64,000 nt of DNA from contig NW_026947492.1 of the NCBI RefSeq assembly GCF_034190915.1, positions 14,948,001-15,012,000 on the forward strand. Reading direction: 5' to 3'. Source of the stretch: Cavia porcellus. Lineage: Eukaryota; Chordata; Mammalia; Rodentia; Caviidae. Position 1 is the first letter of the stretch; each line of letters begins with the position of its first letter. Below are positions 19,793 to 29,016 of the stretch, piece after piece. The notes under the pieces are model-generated. The model was not told the origin of the DNA. It saw nothing but the letters and a program-made list of their open reading frames with translations, and did no database searches. Made by a program: the position numbers and the translations under genes.

Positions 19793-22405
19793 AAGAGATA
19801 GAGAGAAAGTAACAAAATTGCATCCATAATCCACTCCTTTATCAGGACAATATTTTGTTATGCCTCATTTTGTAGCCTACTCCCCGGAGGAGCCCCAATT
19901 TCCCACCTTGTTTCCTCTTCTGATTTTATTTTAATTATACTCAAATATTCCAGAAACAAGACAATAGTGAGGGGGAGAGAGGAAGGACAAAGAAACTAGA
20001 CAATGACAGGTTATAATGTTGATGGAGTTTTGGGCTTTGGCTCTGGGGAGGTGGCTGTGGTCGCCCTGAGAGGAGGCACCACCCCTCTGCCTCATTGTTA
20101 ACTTGACCATTTTAGGTGCCACCCAACCCATTTGTCCCCTCTTTTTCCTTCATTTTGATGCCATCTACAGGGGGGCTCCTTTTTTTTTTTAAAATAGACT
20201 TCTTATTTGTCACAGGAGAATATAATGTATTATTTGGGTTGAGAATGGGTGTGTTTGGGTCTGGGCCAGCATTTCTTGAGCCCGCTCATATGTTTCTTGC
20301 TGATTCATCTATGAGAATTATTAACCGTGGGTTTCCCACGATGGTTAAACTGTTTTTCTACTCAGTGCTTTATTTTTCACTTTCATACATGCAATCAGCA
20401 GTCATGCAGCACTGTCAATGTGTCAGGTGCTGTCCTGCATGTTGGAAGGTTTGTGATCTGTAAAAGGAATTCTGCTTTCATGGAGTTTAAGGGAGAAGAG
20501 AAGCTCAGAAGCGAATAAACAGTTTTAGATTTGGTGAGTGCTTTGAAGCAGCAGTGCAGTGCTGTGGGAAGCTGTTACTCTAGAGGAAGCTGTGAGGAAA
20601 GGCTGTTTGAAGTCGGTGACACCATAATGAGAAGAAGCCCACAACACGCCAGCCGTGAGAAGAAACTTCCAGGAGGAGGCGGAGCAGCTGCAAAGACCCC
20701 GTGGGATAAGCGATCTGCTACACTCAGGAACACACTGAAGACTGCTCAGATCCTAGCCCAGGGCAGGAGAAGACAGAGGGATGTGAGATTACAGAGGTGA
20801 CAAAGCCAAGGCGGATTTCATCCTTAGCCTAGACGTGATTGCAGGGGTGCTGTGGGTCTCACGTGGTCACCTGTCCATTATTCCAAGGTCGTCCTGGATG
20901 TGGTCTGGAGCCAGGGCGGGCAGGACAGACAGACCAATAAAGAAGATTCTGTGGCAGTCTAGATGAGGTGCGACGGTGGCAGAGATACAGGGATGGGAGA
21001 GGGGTTGAGCCCTGGACTCACAAGACCTCAGCCGAACTGGATTTGGGACAGAAAGTAAGAATCAAGTATCTTTGCCTTTTGATACTGTGTTTTGGTGGAG
21101 AGGAGGTGGATCTTACTAAAGAACTCAAAATTTAAATATATTTATTGATAGCAAATATTATTATTTCCACAGCGAGCATTTGTGCTCTGAATAATGTTTG
21201 TAGATGTTTAATGAAAGCTTTGGCTGTTTAAAAGACCAAATGGCTGCAAACATCTCATTGACCAACGAACCTCATCTTGCTGGCCTCCTCAGGCCTTCCA
21301 AGTAGAGGACGAGAAACACAACAGCTCGACTGAAGTGATCTGCATTGTTGTTTTCAGGAACAACATGAATCTGCTTCTGCAAAACGATGGATGACTTTCC
21401 TCAGTTTTTAGATTTTGTCCGTGACCCTTTTGGTGCTGAAGAGAGGAGATGCGTGGAGTCATAGCACGACACACGGGGCAGCGGCACTTTCTCCCCACAG
21501 GCGCAGGCCTTTGACTGGAAACATACCCTGGCGGCTGGCTGCCTGTCACGGTCTCCTGTGTGCGCTCTCCCACACCGTTCCGTTTGGATTGTGATCACTT
21601 GGGTAGGGTGTGTCTGCCGGACTGTGTGTCTGTGTTTGTGCACGGGTGTGTCGAGCACTTGTGTGAAAGAATGTAGAGGCGAACAGCTCCATAGAGGCAG
21701 AGACAGGGTGGAGCGTTGCACCCCCAAGAGTGCCTGCAGTGGACCGTGTTCCCCCCAGAAGTTGTAGATGAGTGGGGCCATCCACAGCCGTTATGTGTCT
21801 TATTTGAGTGGTTCTGAGTCCTTTTCCCTTCTCTGCACTGGAGGGAAGTCAGCACTACAGAAGCTAGATGAGGCTTAGGAAGGACACAGCAGCAAGTGCG
21901 ATAAAAGACTTGGACAAGCTGGGGATTACTCAGGAAACAGCCGCAGCGGGAGCGAGCCTGGAGCCCGCCGCAGAGGCATCTGGACCCTCACAGTCTTACC
22001 TTAGTGCTCTCCTTTTATCTCACATTTGCAGTCACAGGTCCCATCATTTCTTCAAATTCAAGTAAGCGGTGGCCCAGGCTCCTTCTCTCCCACTCCCTGG
22101 GGGATCAGTTCCCCCGGCTTTGGTGGTCATCTTTAGGTGCATTTCTCTCTGGAGCTCCAGGTCCTTGATCTGACCGCCTACTGGCCAACTTTGGGGGTCA
22201 CCTAAATGTGACTTGTCTGAGAAGAGCTCAGTGCTGACCTAGCTCCCCCAGCCCCGCTGGCTCCCTGCCCTCTGTCCCACTGAAGGCATCTCTCCCACCT
22301 CCTGCTCAGGCCATGGCTGCACCAATCTGGCTCTCTCGTTGGCCTCTGCTTGAAGGCTGAGCCCAGGTCTGGCTTTTTCTGGACACTGCCCATGGTGACA
22401 CACTG
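19793..22405. other. Unique sequence upstream of the provirus, no gene seen
   Basis: No repeat or exon is recognisable, although 21289-21855 carries several overlapping short frames on both strands. These have no domain and are not called. Confidence 0.5.
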
Positions 22406-22411
22406 GGTCCC
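22406..22411. repeat. Provirus target-site duplication, left copy
   Basis: 'GGTCCC' sits directly against the LTR edge and is repeated at 25308-25313. Six base pairs is the length made by betaretroviral/IAP-type integrases. Confidence 0.92.
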
Positions 22412-22896
22412 TGTCGATGTCCGCTCCCGGCCGGCAGGAAGGACACACGACAAAGTCTGGTAGTGGACAACCTTTTCTTTTTATTTTCCTTCTCCGTACA
22501 GCCTGCCCTGGGTTCTCCCAGCTGAAGCCTCCTCTGGTCCGCTCCCCGCGGCTCCTTTTGTGCTTCAGTCTGCCCCAAAGCCTCTACCGGTCCGCTCTCC
22601 GCGGCTCCTTTTGGGCTTCTACTTCCGGGCTTCTATCTGGCTTCTTCTTCCGCCCAGGGGTGGCACCGGTATATATACGGATACAGTGTCCAATCATGTT
22701 AAAGTAAGCAAGGCAAGCTGATTGGCTAACATCATCAGTTGCCAGGCAGACTATATTGTTGAGCGGGTTGTTTACGCGGTAAGCAGGAAACTAACATATT
22801 CGATGGGAGGGGTAATCTACCTCAGGCCTCACTCTTTACTACAGGCCTCACGTCCGCCAAGTGAGGCGACCGGGCTCAGGGCTGCGGCTCCCAACA
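22412..22896 (-). repeat. Provirus 3' LTR
   Basis: 485 bp with TG..CA ends, the same length as the copy at 24823-25307 and with no difference found by eye. The polyadenylation signal AATAAA is at 22485-22480 (minus). Plus-strand open frames through it are shadows; they recur identically in the other LTR. Confidence 0.93.
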
Positions 22897-22910
22897 TCTC
22901 CCCCTTTTTT
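22897..22910 (-). other. Polypurine tract of the provirus
   Basis: On the minus strand 'AAAAAAGGGGGAGA' abuts the start of the 3' LTR. This is the plus-strand primer site used in reverse transcription. It appears intact. Confidence 0.9.
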
Positions 22911-23400
22911 ATTTTTTATGAATGTGCGCATCGTAGCCCTTCCTGGACTGGGTGCAGAGGCTTATGCCCTATGTGTAGGCCCACCGTAGGTCCTTGGCTT
23001 AGACCCTGGTTGGCCATGCCATGGTCTGCCAAGGCCCTGAGGCCCTCGTCCTTTTTCTAGGGCCAGGCACAAACTGGACGGAACCTGGATGCACACAAGC
23101 TTGCACTCATTTCCTCTCCGTAAAGAAATCCCCTCGGAGAGAAATTTAGACCTGGGCAGCATCTAACAGTCCAGCGGCTTACGTGCAGGATGGGGTAGGG
23201 CCTGGCTTAGGTCGAGTCGTGCTGGGGAGGCACGCTCTTACCCGTCATTGACTCACCTACCCTGCTGTGTATTGTCACCTTATGGAGGAGAATGAGGGAT
23301 GCCCGCCATATCTAGACTCGGTCGTGGGCCAATTGAGCAAGCCATGCATATGCCTGAGGATCTTCTTGTCCATTTCGGGCTACCGCTATTTCTATTCATC
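22911..23400 (-). other. Provirus region between integrase end and 3' LTR
   Basis: About 490 bp where env would stand. No envelope domain, signal peptide or membrane span is readable; the longest frame, 66 aa at 23162-22962, has no recognisable content. It may be 3' non-coding DNA or a collapsed env remnant. Confidence 0.5.
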
Positions 23401-23574
23401 TTATTGGTTGGTCTGTGATGGATCTCCAGTAGGGCAGGTCTGATCTTCAGTCGAGGGCTTTGTTGCCCGTGTCAGTCTCTCCGGTATCCACAGTGGTTCT
23501 CGTCCCGGTTCCTGTGGGAAAACACAAACCGCGCCTCGGTTCCAGCTGACCACTGGATCCGGGCCCATCCATTG
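23401..23574 (-). pseudogene. pol (fragment): Retroviral integrase C-terminal fragment
   Basis: The minus strand is open for about 57 codons up to a TAA at 23403-23401. It contains 'GPDPVV' and '[11 protein letters not shown]', features of the C-terminal DNA-binding domain and end of betaretroviral integrases. Directly upstream an in-frame TGA (23577-23575) closes the frame, and nearby sequence in another frame suggests an extra frameshift. All of the catalytic core, RNase H, reverse transcriptase and protease are missing. The fragment has no start codon of its own and cannot be active. It marks the downstream edge of the internal deletion. Confidence 0.8.
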
Positions 23575-23659
23575 TCATGCCATAGATAACCGCGCCTTTG
23601 GAGGCAGGCCTTGGCTTACTCCCCCTTTTTGTTTTTTATTTTTTATTTTTATCTTTTTC

Positions 23660-23770
23660 GTTTTTTTTTTTTTTTTGTCTTTTTTCCTTTTTATCGGTAC
23701 CAGGGATCGAACTCACGACCGCCTGCTTGCAAGGCAGGTGCTTATGCCGCTGAGCTAGATCCCCAGCCCC
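23660..23770 (-). mobile_element. ID SINE inside the provirus
   Basis: A young-type ID core in the same orientation as the provirus, with head 'GGGGGCTGGGGATCTAGC' at 23771-23754 and an A-rich tail towards 23640. It lies exactly between the broken gag and the integrase fragment. No target duplication is evident at its edges. After the tail comes 'AAAAAGGGGGAG', which resembles the viral polypurine tract. This suggests capture by template switching or a deletion that used the SINE, rather than a clean insertion. Confidence 0.9.
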
Positions 23771-24623
23771 CATTTCCTCGACCGGCGTTTTTCTCAGCCT
23801 GCTCTGCAGAGAACTCTGCGTACCAGGCTCGCCAATCCAGGTAACTGCCTGAGGGCAGACACGCCTTTGCCAGCTGAATCCAGTCCGCGGGGGTGAGGGG
23901 CCCAGAAGACAGGTTCTCCAGCATGGCAATGGTGTAAGGCGCAGTCGGCCCAAAGGTTGTAACTGCATTTTTAAGTTCTCTAATCTGCTTTATCTCAAAA
24001 GGCTCCCATGCATTGCGTCTCTGGCCCATAGCTACTTGTACAGGAAATATCTCGTAGGGGCCACTATCTATCCCAGGTGGATGTACCTCATGAGACAAGC
24101 GTCCCCCCTGCCAAAGCCGCCTGTAAAAATACCGACCCGCCGGCGGCGGAGCATAAGACAGCGGCCGTGATTGGGCGGAAAATGGGGGCCCGTGCATCAC
24201 TTCCTGTTCTGGCGAAAGGGGAGGGAGCTCCCAGGCGGCCGCCTCGTGGCGAGGGACCGCCTCCCTCTCGCGCCGGGGCGCACTCAGGAGCTCTCTACTC
24301 CTCCGCAGACCAGGTTGAGCAGAGCGCAATTCGCGGCGTGACGCTGGAAAAGAACCCTGCGACTCCTTATTGAGCGACTTAGGCTCCTGACAGCTGGTCT
24401 CTTTGGCCTCCCTGCCATTCAACTTTCCCTCGTCCTCGGAGTCAGACGACTCCGAGGCTAGAGCCCCGTCCTCCTCCTTAGCATCCTTGTTCCCCTTGAC
24501 AGACACCTCTCGGGAGCTCCCTGACTGGGCCTGCTCAGATACCCTGCGTACTTTTGTAAGCTCTTGAGAGCTTTCTCCACAACCACCCTCGCTCTTAGTG
24601 TTGCTACCTAACATGTTTCCCAT
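23742..24623 (-). pseudogene. gag (truncated): Truncated retroviral gag fused to SINE sequence
   Basis: Open for 293 codons. It starts MGNMLGSN, with a Gly2 that would suit N-myristoylation. The first ~110 residues are polar and acidic (SDSEDE cluster) without an obvious betaretroviral matrix fold, so the usual matrix may be deleted. A Pro-rich stretch around residues 130-165 leads into 'YEIFPV' (about 192-197) and a capsid N-terminal domain with 'GPTAPYT', 'LENLSSGPLTPADW' and 'AKACL', typical of betaretroviral/IAP capsid. The frame then enters the ID SINE: the last ~9 residues (GGWGSSSAA) and the stop come from the SINE head. The capsid C-terminal domain with its major homology region and the nucleocapsid zinc knuckles are lost. 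It might be translated, but it is not a full Gag. Confidence 0.85.
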
Positions 24624-24822
24624 CTTTTAATATGTTACTCACCGCGTGAGGCCCAAGGAATCCGCCACTTACGCGTGAGCCTGAGGGGAGTCTAAAAGCC
24701 CTGTAGGTGCGCGCCACCCAGAGCCCAGGCTTATCCCCAACTCACCTGTCTCGCAGCTCTGTACTGGAGCGTTGTCCACTTCCACGTCTCGGGGGTGATC
24801 AGTCCCCGGGCGGGCCTCCAAA
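24624..24822 (-). other. Provirus 5' leader with splice donor and primer site
   Basis: Just after the 5' LTR comes 'TT' and then 'TGGAGGCCCGCCCGGGG' (24820-24804, minus), the place of the tRNA primer-binding site. I could not match it to a known tRNA 3' end with confidence. A textbook splice donor CAG|GTGAGT lies at 24748-24740, and a weaker GCG|GTGAGT sits close to the gag start. This leader would also carry packaging signals. Confidence 0.7.
24740..24748 (-). promoter_or_regulatory. Splice donor in the provirus leader
   Basis: CAG|GTGAGT on the minus strand is a full-consensus 5' splice site, 75 bp from the LTR edge. It could join LTR-started transcripts to cellular acceptors on the minus strand. 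Confidence 0.7.
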
Positions 24823-25307
24823 TGTCGATGTCCGCTCCCGGCCGGCAGGAAGGACACACGACAAAGTCTGGTAGTGGACAACCTTTTCTTTTTATTTTCC
24901 TTCTCCGTACAGCCTGCCCTGGGTTCTCCCAGCTGAAGCCTCCTCTGGTCCGCTCCCCGCGGCTCCTTTTGTGCTTCAGTCTGCCCCAAAGCCTCTACCG
25001 GTCCGCTCTCCGCGGCTCCTTTTGGGCTTCTACTTCCGGGCTTCTATCTGGCTTCTTCTTCCGCCCAGGGGTGGCACCGGTATATATACGGATACAGTGT
25101 CCAATCATGTTAAAGTAAGCAAGGCAAGCTGATTGGCTAACATCATCAGTTGCCAGGCAGACTATATTGTTGAGCGGGTTGTTTACGCGGTAAGCAGGAA
25201 ACTAACATATTCGATGGGAGGGGTAATCTACCTCAGGCCTCACTCTTTACTACAGGCCTCACGTCCGCCAAGTGAGGCGACCGGGCTCAGGGCTGCGGCT
25301 CCCAACA
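24823..25307 (-). repeat. Provirus 5' LTR (promoter copy)
   Basis: 485 bp, TGTTGGGAGCC...CGACA. In minus-strand order: U3 with an inverted CCAAT box (plus ATTGG at 25132-25136) and a second ATTGG-type site at 25105-25101, TATA-like TATATATA at 25088-25081, an R region containing a 53-bp imperfect tandem duplication (about 24937-25030), AATAAA at 24896-24891, then a short U5. The promoter elements look intact, so minus-strand transcription is plausible. Confidence 0.92.
24937..25032. repeat. 53-bp tandem duplication inside the LTR
   Basis: 'GGTCCGCTCCCCGCGGCTCC' and 'GGTCCGCTCTCCGCGGCTCC' recur with a 53-bp period. The same pair is present in the 3' LTR near 22526-22621. It falls between TATA and AATAAA, thus in R, where IAP-type LTRs often expand. 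Confidence 0.8.
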
Positions 25308-25313
25308 GGTCCC
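25308..25313. repeat. Provirus target-site duplication, right copy
   Basis: 'GGTCCC' immediately outside the 5' LTR is identical to 22406-22411. Matching flanks show that both LTRs belong to one integration and have not recombined with another locus. Confidence 0.92.
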
Positions 25314-25683
25314 CCTCCTGCTTTTGTTCCTACTTGTCCTGGAATAAGTCGGCTGGGGCACCCTACAGAAGTTGAGTTGTTCAAACAACATGTATTTTTG
25401 GGGAAATATTTTAGGTATCTGAAGATCAGGACAGTGCAGCAGAACATGCACATTCTTAAAAATAGAAACCACCAAGGCAGGGACAGTCTGTCCTGTGGTA
25501 TTGCTAGTGAATTCTTGAGGAGGGGCATTGAGTCTCACTGTTCCAGTTAATTTGAAGATTACTTAGCATTACCTTCTTACAGACCTCTAGTGCAAGTTGG
25601 GTGGTATGGGAAAACAGAGGGTATCAACCTAATCCCTTACTTTTTGTTTTAAAATAATCCTCTTTTATTCCCTTCCTTCCTCC
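25314..25683. other. Unique sequence, no gene seen
   Basis: No supported feature follows the provirus until the MaLR-like LTR. Confidence 0.5.
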
Positions 25684-26020
25684 TCTTTCCTGGCTATGGC
25701 TTGGACGTTTGTGTCTCCCAGAAGTCCTGTGTTGAAAAACCTGATTCCTAGGTGAGGGAATCTGGTGGTGGGGCTTTTGGGAGGTGACTGGTGTGGATGA
25801 GGTCATGCAGGTGTCCATCTTGGCAGTGTCCACACAGAAAGCAGAAAGAGACAGGAGCTCCTTTTGGCCACCATGTGAGCAGGGCAGGAAGAGAGCTCTC
25901 AGTAGGAGCTGAGTCTGTGGCCCTTTAATCCTGAGTTTCCTAGACTCCAGAAGAACCAAATACATCTTTGTTTTTTTATAGTTATCCAATCTGTAGTATT
26001 TTGTTACAGTACCTTGAACA
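25684..26020 (+). repeat. MLT1-type MaLR LTR
   Basis: 'GGCTTGGACGTTTGTGTCTC', 'GAAGTCCTGTGTTGAAAAAC', 'GGGCTTTTGGGAGGTGACTG', a later 'CCACCATGTGAGCAGGGC' and the 3' 'GTAGTATTTTGTTACAGTAC' follow the MLT1 order closely. It is an old mammalian LTR, sense orientation. Confidence 0.75.
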
Positions 26021-26024
26021 GTGC

Positions 26025-26101
26025 AGGGCTCTTCCTTTCCTCTCTCCCTCCCTCCACTCTGTTTCTTTCCTCCTTTCTTTCTTCTTCTCCTCTTCACCCC
26101 C
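26025..26101. repeat. Polypyrimidine low-complexity tract
   Basis: About 75 bp of almost pure C/T (CTCTCCCTCCCTCC, CTTTCTTTCTTCTTC). Open frames on both strands through it are artefacts of composition. Confidence 0.85.
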
Positions 26102-26419
26102 AGCATGTTCCCTAGCTGGTGGCTCAGATTTCACAAACACAGGACAGATGGTGAGTCAGCTTTCTTTCAGAATGGAAGGCTTACTCATAAGAAGGCTGGT
26201 TGATTCTTTGATCATCTCCATTCTTTAATTATAGTATTTATCTGGTCATCTTTATTCCAAACCTTTGTGGTCACGCAAAAACCCCCACTTAGGTGGAGAA
26301 TGCTCTGTTCTCTTCCCAGTTGCGCGTGTGTGACGTGCTGGGAACCCGGGAATGGAGGTGCAGTCCCAGGGCAGGAGCAGAGCTTTCCAGATGAAGGATG
26401 AAGCTGAGTGGGGCATTTT

Positions 26420-26605
26420 AACACACTGGAGGCAGAACAGTGTAGCAAAGGGAATCTGGGAATTTGGAAACAAAAACCTGTATCTGAATCTGCCACTTAA
26501 CCACCTCTCTCCCTCAGTCATTTCTTAATAACTAGTTTACTAATTTGTTTTAAAGACTAAATGAATAGCCAAGTAGGAAAAATACCCAGTAGGGTAGTAC
26601 TTGCC
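26420..26605 (+). repeat. MIR SINE
   Basis: 'GAGGCAGAACAGTGTAGC', then 'GTATCTGAATCTGCCACTTA' and 'CTCTCCCTCAGTCATTTC' match successive parts of MIR in sense orientation. Confidence 0.65.
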
Positions 26606-26656
26606 CTAAATATGGAAATTTAGGATTGAGGGTTCCTGCTGCTTTCATATACATTC

Positions 26657-26790
26657 TTTTTTTCTTTGTCTTTTTTGAGACGGGGTCTCGCGATGCAGTT
26701 CAGGCTGGCCTTGAGCTCACTTTGCAGCCCAGGCTGCTCTCGAACTCGCAACGATCCTCCCACCTCAGCCTCCCGAGTGCTGGGATTACA
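26657..26790 (-). mobile_element. B1 SINE, antisense
   Basis: 'CTTTTTTGAGACGGGGTCTC' at the low end and 'CCGAGTGCTGGGATTACA' at the high end. The flanking 14-mer 'TCATATACATTCTT' is present on both sides as a target duplication. Many CpGs are kept, so it is fairly young. The 5' head is truncated. Confidence 0.92.
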
Positions 26791-27436
26791 TCATATACAT
26801 TCTTCAACTCTTTTCCTGTTTATTTGTCTTTTCCTCCAAACAGTACTTTAGGGACACAGATTATTCTTGTAGGCTTTGCGTGACCAGAGCTTGGCTTCCG
26901 GCAAAGCATCTACCAGATGCTCAAGACAAGAAAGTCCTGTGTTGGAACTGCACAGAGTCCTGGTCCAGCGAGCTGTGTTCTGCCTTCTTTTTCTCTCCTG
27001 GTGTCCTTTATCTTCTGGTGCTTTCTAAAGATGACTTTTCTGTTCCATCCTCTCACTCCTATTCTTGGGTGAATTTATATAAAATATGAGAATATATATT
27101 AGGTGTAAGCTCCTCCGAGACTTCAGTTTAACCTTCCAGCCAGTTGCTCAGCTAAGCCCGCAGCTGCAGAGATGTCAGGATGAGCCCTGAAACGAGCTGC
27201 TTTTCATTGGAGGAGTCGGGAGACTCAGATGGGTGGAATGGCTGTGTGGTGCTGAAGTTGTCATGGCAACAGCAGCAGGTCTGGTCCTCTGTATTCATAC
27301 ATCCGCCACCTCCCTGCAGCCTGGACGCTTATGCTCTTCGCTTCATATTCTTCGCTGTCTTGATAGCCTCTGACTAAAAGTCCAAGGGCAGTGACGTTCT
27401 GTGACATGGATACAGGGAGCACAGGAGATGTGAGTT
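26791..27436. other. Unique sequence, no gene seen
   Basis: No exon or repeat that I can name. Short frames only. Confidence 0.5.
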
Positions 27437-27815
27437 GTGTCAGTCAGCTTTCTGCCGCCACAGCAAATACTCTAGGAAATGGGCTCATAAAGAGAAAAGT
27501 TCTGCTTTGGTCCCCAGTTTTCGGTGTCCCAGCCCATGATCGTTCATCCCACTGCTTTCAGGGCTGTGGTGAGCTGGCATCACGGCAAGAGCACGTGCTA
27601 TAGCAAAACTGCTGGCTTCATGGGCAGCAGCACAAAAGATACGAAGAAAGGATGTCCTTGTCGATGTCCTTCGAAGTCATGTTCCCTGGTGACCTAATGA
27701 GCTTCTGCTAGGCCTTAGCTCTTAGAGGCAAAACCACCTCTCACTGGTGCCAAGCTAGGGATCAAGCCCTTATCACACGGGCATTTTGAGGACATTTAAA
27801 CTATGGCACAGAGCA
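27437..27815 (-). repeat. MaLR-like LTR, antisense copy
   Basis: It has the same module order as 28497-28975: 'CAGCTTTCTGCCGCCACAGC', 'TTTCAGGGCTGTGGTGAG', then 'AGGGATCAAGCCCTT' and 'ACATTTAAACTATGGCA'. Strongly diverged. Confidence 0.5.
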
Positions 27816-28496
27816 AACAAAATCTGAGTCAGACAGGAGTTCACTAGAAGCTTTTGCTTTATCTAGACATGTTTGCCAACGAGGCAGGGACTTGTTGGCT
27901 TTTGTATTGCTTCCTCAACTCCTTTGAGCCAAAGTCGGTGAAGCCTGTGTTCCTTTTAAGCTGTCACCTCACCTCTCCAACTTTTTTGAATGAGTGTGTG
28001 TTAGCTGGAGGTTTACTCATGGACTCAAGCCAGCCTGGGCCCTCGTAAGGATCAGAGATGAAAGATCGCATCTGAGAAGGGTCTTTAAGAAGTCAAAAGA
28101 GCCGAACTCATCAATAGATTAGAAGCAGGGGTAAGAAGCCGGATCTCTCATTAGTGCAGCCTCGGGAGTTAAGGTCTCCGTTAGGTTCCCAGGAGGCTTG
28201 GGAGCCTGTCCACGTTCCCAGGAAGGGGCTCCAGTTGCCAGGGATGGAAGAGCATATACACTCCTCATATGCTGAGGTCTCAGCACCGAATGTGGGCACA
28301 CACCAGCCCGCTTTAATTCTGTTGGTTTTTGTTTTCATACTGAATTGGAGATAATCCCTCACTCGGGCCCACTAGAGAACTAAAACGGGAGTGGAAAGAG
28401 GGTTTTTGTTTGCAAGTCTCCTAATTTTGAAAAATTGCTACTCTAGAGCTTTGTGCCTATCCAAACCTAGAACAAGTACTGATTCGGATCTATCCC
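27816..28496. other. Unique sequence, no gene seen
   Basis: No supported gene, RNA or repeat. Confidence 0.5.
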
Positions 28497-28975
28497 GTGC
28501 TGGTTTTTCGTGGCTGTGACAGAATATCCAAGAAAGAGCAAACAGCAAAAGTGGATTTTGGCCCACAGTTTTAGAGTTTTCAGTCCATAGTCAGCCAGTT
28601 CCATTACTTCAGGACTGTGGCGAGGCGGGAACAGCATGGCCAAGGGTGATGGGGAGGAAGGCTGCTCCCTCATAGCAGTCAGGAGGGAGAGAGAGAGACA
28701 GAGAGAGAGAGAGACAGAGAGAGAGACAGAGAAGGAGGCATTGGCACCAAATACACCCTTCACTTATGCCTCCGGGGATCTTCTTCCTCCCACAATGCCC
28801 CATCTCCTGGCAGCTCATTCAGCCATCAGCTCATCAATGGATTAATCCATCCCTTAGTGCCTCGTGGTCCAATCACCTCTCTCTAGGCTCCACCTCTGAC
28901 CATTACTGCACTGGGGATCAAATCCTTGATAAGTGAGTCTTTGGGGGGCACTTTATGTTTAAATAATAGCATACC
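28497..28975 (-). repeat. MaLR-like LTR, antisense copy with GA tract
   Basis: 'GTGACAGAATATCCAAG', 'GATTTTGGCCCACAG', 'TCAGTCCATAGTCAGCCAG', an internal GAGAGACA tract, then 'CTCCACCTCTGACC' and 'GGGGATCAAATCCTTGATAA'. This is the clearest antisense member of the family found across this window. Confidence 0.6.
28681..28737 (+). repeat. (GA)n / GACA simple repeat
   Basis: 57 bp, purine-rich, with periodic C interruptions, sitting in the MaLR-like LTR. Overlapping SLSL-type frames on the minus strand are artefacts. Confidence 0.9.
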
Positions 28976-29016
28976 TGTTAGCTAGTCTACCTGGAATTGC
29001 TAAGAATCATTAGACA

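Larger units (their letters stand above)
22412..25307 (-). mobile_element. Young deleted class II (IAP-like) provirus
   Basis: A complete two-LTR insertion of 2,896 bp on the minus strand. In sense order it has a 5' LTR (25307-24823), leader, shortened gag (24623-23742), an ID SINE, the C-terminal tail of integrase (to 23401), non-coding DNA, a polypurine tract and a 3' LTR (22896-22412). A 6-bp duplication flanks it. The LTRs look identical by eye over 485 bp and CpGs are abundant, so insertion is recent. Protease, reverse transcriptase, RNase H, most of integrase and env are absent; it cannot move on its own and could move only with proteins supplied in trans. The LTR start 'TGTTGGGAGCCGC', the 6-bp duplication and the capsid sequence all point to the IAP/betaretrovirus-like class. 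Confidence 0.93.

Noticed and set aside
22412..25307. Autonomous provirus able to replicate by itself
   Set aside because: Protease, reverse transcriptase, RNase H, the integrase core, nucleocapsid and env are absent.
22412..25307. LTR pair as a segmental or assembly duplication
   Set aside because: TG..CA ends, a 6-bp target duplication, an adjoining purine tract and gag between them fit a provirus much better. An assembly artefact is still worth excluding with long reads.
22417..25375. Plus-strand open frames of 80-112 aa repeated at both LTRs
   Set aside because: They are antisense shadows of the LTR; the exact repetition reflects LTR identity, not a gene family.
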